This document shows positions 52,814 through 61,405 of a stretch of 64,000 nucleotides of DNA, one piece after another; the stretch's first letter is position 1; every line of letters begins with the position of its first letter. The stretch is from positions 1 to 64,000 of the forward strand of contig JAJZDW010000014.1 in assembly GCA_021851405.1 (NCBI GenBank), read 5' to 3'. The position numbers and the translations under genes were made by a program. The notes beneath the pieces were generated by a model that was given only the letters and a program-made list of their open reading frames with translations, had not been told where the DNA came from and searched no databases. This DNA is from Pseudomonadota bacterium (GTDB taxonomy: Bacteria > Pseudomonadota > Gammaproteobacteria > Steroidobacterales > Steroidobacteraceae).

Positions 52814-54814
52814 ATGCGAGCACGAGCCAACCATCCGGATCAGGCGCCGCGGCGCGCCTGCATCGACCACGAAGGGTTCATCGAGTCGCTCAGTTCATTC
52901 AGCCGGACCCACCGCGCGCAGCGGTGGGAGGGCACGTTCGGGCAATTTCTCACCGACATCCTGGCGGGGAGTCCCGCCGCGCTGGCGCGCACCAGTCACG
53001 AGTACATCTGGGACATGCTCCGTTGGCATGGCCGCTGCGCGCAGCATTTGGCGGGCGAACAGGGTGCGCCCGATGGACGTGCCGCCGATCCGGCCGGTGA
53101 GCTGTTTCGCCGTGAATTGTTCGGGATCGATGGGCCGCTCGCGCGCGTGGCGGAGTATTTCAAGGCCGCCGCGGGCGGCTCCGACGTCGGGCGGCGGCTA
53201 TTGTTGCTGCTCGGGCCGCCCTCCGGGGGCAAGTCGACGCTCGCGATCCTGCTGAAGCGCGGGCTGGAGGCATACAGTCGCACCGAGGAAGGTGCGCTGT
53301 ATGCAGTGCGCGGCTCGCCGGTGCATGAAAATCCGTTGAACCTGATTCCGGCGAGCTTGCGCGCGGAATTTCGGGAGCGCTACGCCGTCAATATCCCAGG
53401 GGAACTCTCGCCCTGGGCGCGCGATTACCTCGAGCGCGAATTCGACGGAGAGTTCCTGCGCGTACCGGTCGAGCGCATATTTCTCTCCGAGTCCGCCCGG
53501 CTCGGCATTGGTACCTACGCCCCGCACGATCCCAGTACCGCCGACATCGCCGACCTGGTCGGATCGGTCGACCTTGCCAAGGTCGCACAGATCGGTGATG
53601 AGGGGGACTCGCGTGCCTGGTCGTGGTCCGGCGCGGTGTATTCGGCGAGCCGCGGGCTGCTCGAGATGATCGAGATCCTCAAGGTCAAGCGCGAGTTTCT
53701 CTACCTGCTGCTGACGCTGACTCAGGAGAAGAATGTGAAGGTGGCGCGCTTCCCGCTGATCCACCTCGATGAGACGGTGCTCGCGCATACCAACCTCGCG
53801 GAATTCCACCGCTTCCTGCAGGAGAAGGAGAACGAGGCGCTGCTCGACCGTATGGTGATCATCAAGGTGCCGTATGCGCTGTCGTATCAGGACGAGGCGC
53901 GCATCTACCGCAAGTTGGTGTGCGCCGCACCGGCCTTCCGCGACGTGCACCTCGATCCACACGTGCTGAATCTCGCCGCGGTGTTCGCGATCCTCACGCG
54001 CCTGGTGGCGCCGGAGCGTGAAGGGCTCGATCTGGGCAAGAAGCTGCGTCTCTACGCCGGCGAAGCCATCGAGGGCGTGCCGCAGAGCGAGGCGGCGCGG
54101 CTGCGCTCCGAGGCGCCCGACGAGGGGCTGGCCGGTGTCAGTCCACGCTTCATCATCAATGCGATCTCCACGGCGATCACCCGCGGCACCACGCGCAGTC
54201 TGACCAGCATGGATCTGCTGCTCGCGTTGAAAGATGCGATCGAGAGCGATGCGCGCATGGAACTGAAACACAAGAAAGTGTGGATCGACCACCTGGTCAC
54301 GGCACGCAAGGAGTTCTACAACCGCTGGGTCAAGGAAGACGTACACCGGGCCATGTTCGCCTCGTTCGAGGAGGAGGCGCAGCAGTTGCTCGAGAAATAT
54401 CTCGATGAGGTGGAGGCCTCGCTCGATCACCGTCAAGTCACCGATCCGATCACGGGGGAGAGCCGTCCGGCGGACGAGCGCTTCCTGCGTTCGGTGGAGG
54501 AGAAGATCAAGGTGTCAGACTCCGGCAAGCTCTCCTTCCGCCAGGAGGTGGTGCGCAAGGCCATGGTCGCGTTCAAGGCCGGGGAGAAATTCAAGCTCGC
54601 GAGCCACGCACGCATGCGCGAGGCGATCGAGCAGTATCTGTTCGAGGAGCGGCGCGATGTACTCAGGCTGGTGACCTCCAGCGCCCGACCGGACGAGGAG
54701 GCGCGCCAGAAGATCTCCGTGGTGCAGCAGCGGCTGATCAGCGAGTACGGGTACGACGAGCACAGTGCCAAGGAGGCGCTCAGTTACGTCACGACGCTGC
54801 TCGCACAGGAGTGA
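52814..54814 (+). CDS. prkA: PrkA-family serine protein kinase
   Basis: A 666-residue PrkA/YeaG kinase. The AAA-type P-loop is LGPPSGGKSTLAIL (Lys140). The family signature HENPLNLIPASLRAEFRERY and the long C-terminal PrkA domain with VSPRFIINAISTAITRGTTR are present. Homologues phosphorylate serine residues and work in stationary-phase, nitrogen-starvation and stress responses. ATG 52814 is chosen because GGAGG at 52801-52805 is ideally spaced; ATG 52808 is the other candidate. It is followed 7 bp later by the DUF444 gene. Confidence 0.95.
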   Translation: MRARANHPDQAPRRACIDHEGFIESLSSFSRTHRAQRWEGTFGQFLTDILAGSPAALARTSHEYIWDMLRWHGRCAQHLAGEQGAPDGRAADPAGELFRRELFGIDGPLARVAEYFKAAAGGSDVGRRLLLLLGPPSGGKSTLAILLKRGLEAYSRTEEGALYAVRGSPVHENPLNLIPASLRAEFRERYAVNIPGELSPWARDYLEREFDGEFLRVPVERIFLSESARLGIGTYAPHDPSTADIADLVGSVDLAKVAQIGDEGDSRAWSWSGAVYSASRGLLEMIEILKVKREFLYLLLTLTQEKNVKVARFPLIHLDETVLAHTNLAEFHRFLQEKENEALLDRMVIIKVPYALSYQDEARIYRKLVCAAPAFRDVHLDPHVLNLAAVFAILTRLVAPEREGLDLGKKLRLYAGEAIEGVPQSEAARLRSEAPDEGLAGVSPRFIINAISTAITRGTTRSLTSMDLLLALKDAIESDARMELKHKKVWIDHLVTARKEFYNRWVKEDVHRAMFASFEEEAQQLLEKYLDEVEASLDHRQVTDPITGESRPADERFLRSVEEKIKVSDSGKLSFRQEVVRKAMVAFKAGEKFKLASHARMREAIEQYLFEERRDVLRLVTSSARPDEEARQKISVVQQRLISEYGYDEHSAKEALSYVTTLLAQE

Positions 54815-54821
54815 GGCGAAC

Positions 54822-55991
54822 ATGAACGCATCGGCCGGCGGAGAGTCTCCCTTCAGCGCAGCCAAGTGGTACGAGCTGTTCTCGCGCGGGGCGCGTGACT
54901 GGCTGCGTCACGATGCCAAAGTGCGCGATGCGGTGCGCCGCCACCTGCCGGAGCTCATCCGCAGTGGTGAGATCATCAGCGGTGGCGCGCGTACGGTGCG
55001 CGTGCCGGTGAAGCTGCTTGAGCACTACCGATTCCGGTTGCGCCGCGGCGCCGAGCAGCAGAGCGTGGGCCAGGGCGCAGCCAAGCCGGGCGACGTCTTC
55101 GTCGATCCGACGCACCGCGTCGCTCCACCCGGCAAGGGTCCGGGCGGTGAGGAGGAGGGTGAGGTGCAGCTGCTGCTTGAGCTGAAGGTCGAGGACATGG
55201 TCGAGTGGCTGTGGGAGGAGATGCGCCTGCCGAACCTCACGCCGCGCGCCGGACCCTCGCAGGACACCGAGTGGACCCGCGAGGGTTGGGACCGGCGCGG
55301 TGCGCGCTCCCGACTCGACCGCCGCCGGTCGTTCAAGGAGCTGGTCAAGCGTCGCGCCGCGCCGGGGGCGGTGCAGAGCTTTACGGATGATGATCTGCGC
55401 TTCCGTCAGCTCTCGCAGCGGCGACGTCCCGCGTTGCGGGCCGTGGTGTTCTTCCTGCTCGATGTCTCAGGCAGTATGTCCGAGCGCGATCGTCAGCTCG
55501 CCAAATCTTTCTTCTTCTGGACGGTGCAGGGGCTGCGCCGCCAGTACCGGATGCTCGAGACGGTATTCGTTGCACATACCACCGAGGCGTGGGAGTTCAC
55601 CGAGTCGGAGTTCTTCCAGGTGAGCGGTACGGGCGGAACGGTGGCCTCGAAGGGCTTCGGTAAGGTGAGTGAACTCATCGCGGAGCGCTTCGCGACCCAG
55701 CAGTACAACGTGTACGTCTATTACGCCTCGGACGGCGACAACGCCGCGAGCGACACCGCCGCGGCACGCGCGGCGCTCGGGACACTCGTGCCCGAGACGT
55801 GCTTCTGCGGCTACGTCGAGGTCGCGGCGGGCATGTCGCGCCGTCAGGAAACCGAGACCGGTCGGCTGTTCGACGAACGGGCGCTGGCCGGAGGGGCCGT
55901 CGAGCGCTGCGTGCTCGGCGGCTTCGAGGACATCTGGGCGGCGCTGCGCACGTTCTTTGCCGCGCAGGAGCGCGCTGCGGAGGATGCGTGA
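54822..55991 (+). CDS. DUF444/YeaH-family vWA protein
   Basis: A 389-residue protein homologous to E. coli YeaH. A DUF444 N-terminal part (KVEDMVEWLWEEMRLPNLTP) is followed by a von Willebrand A domain with the metal-binding DxSxS motif FLLDVSGSMSERDRQLA. It is always found with PrkA and often with SpoVR. ATG 54822 lies 7 bp after prkA and follows GAGG. The stop overlaps spoVR (GTGA). Confidence 0.93.
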   Translation: MNASAGGESPFSAAKWYELFSRGARDWLRHDAKVRDAVRRHLPELIRSGEIISGGARTVRVPVKLLEHYRFRLRRGAEQQSVGQGAAKPGDVFVDPTHRVAPPGKGPGGEEEGEVQLLLELKVEDMVEWLWEEMRLPNLTPRAGPSQDTEWTREGWDRRGARSRLDRRRSFKELVKRRAAPGAVQSFTDDDLRFRQLSQRRRPALRAVVFFLLDVSGSMSERDRQLAKSFFFWTVQGLRRQYRMLETVFVAHTTEAWEFTESEFFQVSGTGGTVASKGFGKVSELIAERFATQQYNVYVYYASDGDNAASDTAAARAALGTLVPETCFCGYVEVAAGMSRRQETETGRLFDERALAGGAVERCVLGGFEDIWAALRTFFAAQERAAEDA

Positions 55992-57346
55992 GCCACGAGT
56001 GGCGCACCTTCGTGCCGCGTCTCGAGCAGCTGGCCCGCGATCTCGGGCTGGACTTTCATCCGGTGGAATTCGAGGCGGTGCCCGATTCGTTCATGATGGA
56101 GATCGCCGTGTACGGCCTGCCGGTGCGCATGCCGCACTGGTCGTTCGGGGTGCGCTACATCTACCAGCTCATCCAGCGACACATGGGACACTCGCGTCTG
56201 TTCGAAGTGGTGTTCCCCGGCAATCCGGGTCATGCCTATCTCTCCGCCGGCAATGGGCTGGCCGAGAACGTGCTGGTGAGCGCACACGTGCTCGGGCATG
56301 CGGATTTCTCACGCAACAACTTGCTGTTTCAGCGCTGTCAGGGACAGGTGAGCGAGCGGATCGTCGAGCATGCCGCGCAGCATGCGCGTCAGATCCAGCA
56401 AGCCATCGAGACGCATGGCATCGGGCGCGTGGAGGCCGCACTGGATGCGGCGCTCGCGCTCGAGCAGCACATCGACGTCGACCAGCCGCTGCGCCGCGCG
56501 CCCTATCCTCAGTACCTCGAGCCGGCCAAGGCGCTGGCGGACGACGCGTTCCGTCGGCGTTTCGCGGCGCTCGATCCGGCGAGCCCCGCGGCGGGTGCGC
56601 CCGCGCCTCTGCGTGCGCCCCTGCCGCCGCACCCGGAGCGGGACCTGCTCTGGTTCATGGCAGAGTATGCCCCGGAGATGGAGAGCTGGGAGCGGGATGT
56701 GTTTCTCGCGGTGCGCGAGGAGTCATTCTATTTTTATCCCGTATTCGCCACCCAGATCATGAACGAAGGGTGGGCGTCGTATTGGCATGCCCGGCTGCTG
56801 CGCGAGGCGGATTTCATTCCCCAGCAGGCCTATCTCGATGCCATCCGGTGTCACTCCGAAGTGGTCCGGCCGGTGGCGGCCGACGAGCAGGTGGCCCTCA
56901 GCGTCAATCCCTATCACCTGGGCTTTTCGCTCTGGGAGCACATCGTGGCGCGGCGTGGCCTCGATGCGGCCTTCGCGATCCGGACCGAGGATGATGACTT
57001 CGCCTTCATTCGCAACCACCTCACGCGTGATCTGGTCGAGGAGTTGGGTCTGTTCCGCTACCGCGCTCGCGACGGCCGGGCAACCGTGCTCGAGAGCGAT
57101 CTCGACGCACTGCACGAGGCGATCCTCGCGCCGAAATATCACTTCGGCGCACCGGCGATGGTCGTGCGACGCACCCGCCCGGACGGCACGCTCGAGCTCG
57201 GGCACGATCATCGGCTCGCCGGGCGCGGTCTTGATCTGGACCGCAGCCGCAAGGTGCTGGAGTACGTGCAGCGCCTGTGGCGTCGGCCAGTGCGGCTCGT
57301 GACGGTCGATGAGCACGGCGCGGAGCTCGAGCTGTCGGTACCCTGA
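55988..57346 (+). CDS. SpoVR-family protein
   Basis: A 452-residue SpoVR/YcgB homologue. Family sequences include YIYQLIQRHMGHSRLFEVVF, LVSAHVLGHADFSRNNLLFQ and QIMNEGWASYWHARLLREAD. In E. coli ycgB is stationary-phase regulated; in Bacillus SpoVR is needed for spore cortex formation. The molecular role is not known. GTG 55988 overlaps the DUF444 stop by 4 bp, completing the prkA-yeaH-spoVR operon. Confidence 0.94.
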   Translation: MSHEWRTFVPRLEQLARDLGLDFHPVEFEAVPDSFMMEIAVYGLPVRMPHWSFGVRYIYQLIQRHMGHSRLFEVVFPGNPGHAYLSAGNGLAENVLVSAHVLGHADFSRNNLLFQRCQGQVSERIVEHAAQHARQIQQAIETHGIGRVEAALDAALALEQHIDVDQPLRRAPYPQYLEPAKALADDAFRRRFAALDPASPAAGAPAPLRAPLPPHPERDLLWFMAEYAPEMESWERDVFLAVREESFYFYPVFATQIMNEGWASYWHARLLREADFIPQQAYLDAIRCHSEVVRPVAADEQVALSVNPYHLGFSLWEHIVARRGLDAAFAIRTEDDDFAFIRNHLTRDLVEELGLFRYRARDGRATVLESDLDALHEAILAPKYHFGAPAMVVRRTRPDGTLELGHDHRLAGRGLDLDRSRKVLEYVQRLWRRPVRLVTVDEHGAELELSVP

Positions 57347-57425
57347 GCGTCGCCGGATCTTTGCGCCCCGCGCCCGGCCGGAGTACCCTCTGAAATCTGA
57401 CTCCGTGCTCGGCGGGGCGTGCTGC

Positions 57426-59468
57426 GTGGACCCAACGTGCATTCGCAACATCGCGCTCACCGGCGCTGCGGGCGCCGGCAAGACGCTGCTCGCGGAAGCG
57501 CTCCTGTTTGCGGCTGGAGCGACCCGCGCCAAGGGCAGCATCGAGCGCGGCTCCACGGTCTCGGACTTCGATCCGCAGGAACGCGTGCTCGGCCACTCGC
57601 TTGAACCGGCCGTGCTGACGTTCGAGCACGCGGGCACACGGCTGCATCTGCTCGACACACCGGGCTACGCGGATTTTCTCCCGCGTACGTTCGCGGCGCT
57701 CGAGGCCGTCGATGCCGTCGCGGTCGTCGTGAGCGCAGTCACGGGTCCGGATGCGGTGACGCAACGGCTCATGAACTTCGCGCGCGAGCGGGGGCTGGCG
57801 CGGCTGCTGATCGTCAACAAGATCGACAGCCGAGAGGCGGATTGCGCGGGCGTTTGGGCGCGGCTGCGCGAGGGGTTCGGATCGGAGTGTCTGCCGATCA
57901 ACCTGCCGGCCGCACAGGGCGCGGCGGTGCGCGATTGCTTTTTCGATCCGCAGGAGAGTCCCGTTCAGTTCTCCACGGTGGATGCGGCGCATACGGCCAT
58001 CGTCGATCAGGTCGTGGAGCTCGACGAAGGGCTGATGGGGCTGTACCTGGAGCAGGGTGAGACGCTCTCGCCCGAGCAGCTGCACGCGCCGCTCGAACAG
58101 GCGCTGCGCGAGGGACATCTGGTGCCGGTGTGTTTCGTGTCCGCCGAGAGCGGGGCCGGCGTCGGAGCGCTGCTCGAGATCTTCGAGCGGCTGATGCCCA
58201 ATCCCGCCGAGGGCAACCCGCCGATATTTCTCCTCGGCGAGGGCGATGCGGTCCGCCGCGTCGAAGTGCGGCCCGACCCCGAGCGGCACGTCATCGCGCA
58301 CGTCTTTCGCGTGACGATCGATCCGTACGTTGGGAAACTGGCGAGCCTGCGGGTCCATCAGGGCACGATCCGCCCGGGTGCGCAGCTCTACGTGGGCGAT
58401 GCACGCAAGTCGTTCAAAGTGACGCACCTGTATCGGCTGCTGGGCAAGGACACCACGGAGATCCCGCAGGCCATTCCCGGGGATCTGTGCGCGTTGGCCA
58501 AAGTCGAGGAGCTGCACCGCGATGCGGTCCTGCACGACACGCATGAGGAGGATCATTATCATCTCGCGCCCGTCGCGCTGCCGCCCTCGATGCTCGGGCT
58601 GGCGATCGAGCCGCAGCGGCGCGGGGATGAACAGCGGCTGGCCGATGCGCTGCACAAGCTCACCGCGGAGGACCCCGGAGTGCGCATCGAGCAACATGCC
58701 GCGGTGAACGAAACGGTGCTCTACGGCACCGGTGAGATGCACTTGCGGGTGCTGCTCGAGCGCATGCGCGAGCGCTACGGGGTCGAGGTGCGTACCCATC
58801 CGCCGAGCATTCCGTATCGCGAGACCATCACCCGCGCGGCCGAGGGACACAGCCGCCACAAGAAACAGACCGGTGGGGCCGGGCAGTTCGGCGAGGTGTA
58901 CCTGCGCGTCGAGGCGCTCGAGCGCGGCGCGGGCTTCGAGTTCATCGATGCGGTCACGGGCGGGGCGATCCCGGGTCAATACATTCCCGCGGTGGAGAAG
59001 GGCGTGCGCCAGGTGCTCGTGGAGGGCGCACTCGCCGGCTTTCCGCTGCAGGATGTGCGCGTCACGGTGCTCGACGGCAAACACCATCCGGTCGATTCCA
59101 AGGAGGTGGCTTTCGTCTCGGCAGGTCGCAAGGCGTTCCTCGATGCGCTCGGTAAGGCCAGCCCGATCGTGCTCGAGCCGATCGTGCACCTGGAGGTGAC
59201 CGGCCCGGCAAGCGCGATCGGGGACATCACCGGTGATCTGGCGACACGCCGGGCGCGCGTCAACGGCAACCAGGAGCTGCCTGGGCACCGAGCGAGCGTC
59301 TCGGCGCTGGTGCCGCTGGCGGAGATCGGCGAGTACCCCTCGCGCCTGAAGTCCCTCACCGGTGGGCAGGGCAGCTATGTCATGGCGCTCAGCCACTACG
59401 ATCCGGTGCCGCCGCGGCGCCAACAGGAACTCATCGAGGCTTATCGTCCGCGCACCGAGGCCGACTGA
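57426..59468 (+). CDS. Elongation factor G-like GTPase
   Basis: A 680-residue paralogue of EF-G. G1 is NIALTGAAGAGKTLLAEAL, where AGAGKT replaces the HVDAGKT of canonical EF-G. G3 is LLDTPGYADFL and G4 is IVNKIDSREADCAG. EF-G domain IV/V regions are present (HSRHKKQTGGAGQFGEVYLR, VTGPASAIGDITGDLATRRA). Such EF-G-like proteins are annotated separately from translocase EF-G and their role in translation or ribosome recycling is not settled. GTG 57426 is chosen; GTG 57405 is also possible. It lies 79 bp after spoVR. Confidence 0.88.
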   Translation: MDPTCIRNIALTGAAGAGKTLLAEALLFAAGATRAKGSIERGSTVSDFDPQERVLGHSLEPAVLTFEHAGTRLHLLDTPGYADFLPRTFAALEAVDAVAVVVSAVTGPDAVTQRLMNFARERGLARLLIVNKIDSREADCAGVWARLREGFGSECLPINLPAAQGAAVRDCFFDPQESPVQFSTVDAAHTAIVDQVVELDEGLMGLYLEQGETLSPEQLHAPLEQALREGHLVPVCFVSAESGAGVGALLEIFERLMPNPAEGNPPIFLLGEGDAVRRVEVRPDPERHVIAHVFRVTIDPYVGKLASLRVHQGTIRPGAQLYVGDARKSFKVTHLYRLLGKDTTEIPQAIPGDLCALAKVEELHRDAVLHDTHEEDHYHLAPVALPPSMLGLAIEPQRRGDEQRLADALHKLTAEDPGVRIEQHAAVNETVLYGTGEMHLRVLLERMRERYGVEVRTHPPSIPYRETITRAAEGHSRHKKQTGGAGQFGEVYLRVEALERGAGFEFIDAVTGGAIPGQYIPAVEKGVRQVLVEGALAGFPLQDVRVTVLDGKHHPVDSKEVAFVSAGRKAFLDALGKASPIVLEPIVHLEVTGPASAIGDITGDLATRRARVNGNQELPGHRASVSALVPLAEIGEYPSRLKSLTGGQGSYVMALSHYDPVPPRRQQELIEAYRPRTEAD

Positions 59469-59479
59469 CCGCTGTGGAC

Positions 59480-60853
59480 TCAGCCGTGGTGGAAGCGGCC
59501 GTGCGCCTGTGCGGGCCGCGCGGGCGGGTTTGCTTCCAGTGCCGCGATCACGCTGCGCAGGTCGGCGAGCAGGAGGTCGGCCATGTCCCGCGAGAAGCCT
59601 TCGCGGACCACGATTCGCAGCACCGCGATCGCTTCGGCGTCCTGGGGCATCGTGTAGGCGGGCACCTGCCAGCCATGGCTGCGCAGGCGCTCGGACACGT
59701 CGTACACCGAGTATCGCGTGGTCTCCTTGAGGCGAAACGCGAAGACCGGGATGGCTGATCCGTCGCTGAGCAGCGCGAAGGGACCGAGCGCTGCGATCTC
59801 GGCGGCGAGTTCGCGCGACACCGTGCACAGCGTGCGCATGATGCGCGTGTAGCCTTCGCGGCCGAGGCGCAGGAAATTGTAGTACTGGCCGACGATCGGG
59901 TTGCCGGGCCGTGAGAAGTTCAGAGTGAAGGTCGGCATGTCGCCGCCGAGATAATTGACGTGAAAGACCAGCTCCTCGGGCAGGTATGCCTTGCCGCGCC
60001 ACAGCGCCCAGCCGACGCCCGGGTACACCAGGCCGTACTTGTGGCCCGAGGTGTTGATGGACACGACATTGGGCAGACGAAAGTCCCAGCGCAGTTGCGG
60101 ATGAATGAACGGGGCGACGAAGCCGCCGCTCGCGGCATCCACGTGCAGCGGTACCTCGAGGCCGCGAGCCGCATTGTGCGCCACCAGCGCATCGTGGATT
60201 GCTTCAATCGGCTCGAACTCCCCGGTGAAGGTGGTGCCGAGAATCGCGACCGCACCGATGGTGTTCTGGTCGCAACGCGCCACCACCTCCTCGGGGGTGA
60301 TGACGTAGCGCCCCGGGCGCATGGGGATGTAGCGCGGCTCGACTTCCCAGTAGCGGCAGAACTTCTCCCACACCACCTGCACGTTCGAACCCAGCACCAG
60401 GTTCGGTGCCGCGGCGCTTCGGCCGGCGGCGCTGCGCTGCGCTCTCCAGCGCCACTTCATCGCCATGCCGGCGAGCATCACCGCCTCGCTCGAGCCGACC
60501 GCCGACACCCCGACGGGCCCTTCATGCTCCGGGGCGTGGAACAGTCGCGCGATCATGTTCACGCAGCGGGTCTCGAGCTCCGCGGTGCGCGGGTACTCGT
60601 CCTTGTCGATCATGTTCTTATCGAAGGTCTCGGCCATCAGCCGCGCCGCCTCCGGCTCCATCCAGGTCGTGACGAATGTGGCGAGGTTCAGCCGGGCGTT
60701 ACCGTCGAGCATCAGCTCGTCGTGGATGAGCTGATAGGCAGTGCGCGGACTCATCTCGTGCGGCGGCAGAGAGTACTTCGGCGCCGGTTCGGACATGGTG
60801 CGCGAGCCGTAGGTCGGGGCCAGATCGGCGTCGGGAACGAGGGGTTTGACCAT
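59480..60853 (-). CDS. gadB: Glutamate decarboxylase
   Basis: A 457-residue PLP enzyme. The cofactor lysine is in SINTSGHKYGLVYPGVGWAL. Other family sequences are TTWMEPEAARLMAETFDKNM, VGSSEAVMLAGMAMKWRWR and PLHVDAASGGFVAPFIHPQL. It converts glutamate to GABA, consuming a proton, in acid resistance. The C-terminus is GRFHHG; in E. coli GadB a C-terminal His closes the active site at neutral pH, so a comparable switch is possible. ATG 60853 follows AGGAGG. No GABA antiporter gene is seen here. It converges with the EF-G-like gene. Confidence 0.94.
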   Translation of the reverse strand: MVKPLVPDADLAPTYGSRTMSEPAPKYSLPPHEMSPRTAYQLIHDELMLDGNARLNLATFVTTWMEPEAARLMAETFDKNMIDKDEYPRTAELETRCVNMIARLFHAPEHEGPVGVSAVGSSEAVMLAGMAMKWRWRAQRSAAGRSAAAPNLVLGSNVQVVWEKFCRYWEVEPRYIPMRPGRYVITPEEVVARCDQNTIGAVAILGTTFTGEFEPIEAIHDALVAHNAARGLEVPLHVDAASGGFVAPFIHPQLRWDFRLPNVVSINTSGHKYGLVYPGVGWALWRGKAYLPEELVFHVNYLGGDMPTFTLNFSRPGNPIVGQYYNFLRLGREGYTRIMRTLCTVSRELAAEIAALGPFALLSDGSAIPVFAFRLKETTRYSVYDVSERLRSHGWQVPAYTMPQDAEAIAVLRIVVREGFSRDMADLLLADLRSVIAALEANPPARPAQAHGRFHHG

Positions 60854-60942
60854 GGGCGGCAGGCCTCCTGAGCGGATGCGCGTGAGCGCCCGTACCACTG
60901 GCCCGGGCGCACTCCGGCGGCGCGGCCTGCGCCGGCGGCGGA

Positions 60943-61398
60943 TTACTTCAGGACGAACTGCCCGCGTTCGTCGAACGGCAGTTCGCGCAACAGACCGCGG
61001 GCCAGCTCGACCTTGCCCCGCAGCCGGTACGCTACCGGACGCGCGCCGCCCCGACCGAACAGCGTGAACAGCGCCCCGGCCATGTTCGCGGTGACCTCGG
61101 TGTTGAACTGCGCCGTGCCGTGCGGCGGCACCGTGAATCGTCGCGCGCTGCGGCCGTCGGCCACCCGGTGGCCGTTCAGCGACAGGGCGTACTGAAGCGA
61201 TTCGATCGGCAGGCTGATGCTGTTGGGATTGCTGACCCGCAGGCGCACCTCGAGCTGCTGCTGCCAGAAGTCCGCGCGCAGCACCCGTACGCCGAGCACG
61301 GTCAGGTGCGGGGCGCGCAGATTCGGGGTGAGCCACGCGCACCCGCCGAGCACGGCGGCGAGCAGGAGCGGGGCGAGCTTCAGTGCGCGCCGCGTCAT
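60943..61398 (-). CDS. LEA type 2 / WHy-domain lipoprotein
   Basis: A 151-residue protein with a lipoprotein signal (RRALKLAPLLLAAVLGGC, lipid-bearing Cys20). The mature part is a LEA14/WHy-like beta domain: FWQQQLEVRLRVSNPNSISL, PIESLQYALSLNGHRVADG and FTVPPHGTAQFNTEVTANM. Such proteins are stress- and desiccation-associated in plants and bacteria. ATG 61398 opens the signal sequence; ATG 61416 adds six residues. It lies 7 bp after the GH57 gene stop, so the two are coexpressed. Confidence 0.85.
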   Translation of the reverse strand: MTRRALKLAPLLLAAVLGGCAWLTPNLRAPHLTVLGVRVLRADFWQQQLEVRLRVSNPNSISLPIESLQYALSLNGHRVADGRSARRFTVPPHGTAQFNTEVTANMAGALFTLFGRGGARPVAYRLRGKVELARGLLRELPFDERGQFVLK

Positions 61399-61405
61399 GA
61401 GTCGG

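Noticed and set aside
57021-60002. 993-codon open frame on the minus strand across SpoVR, EF-G-like gene and gadB end
   Set aside because: It crosses three real genes on both strands and has repetitive Arg/His/Gly composition.
60385-60400. GTTCGAACCC resembling a tRNA T-loop
   Set aside because: It lies inside gadB and no cloverleaf can be formed around it.
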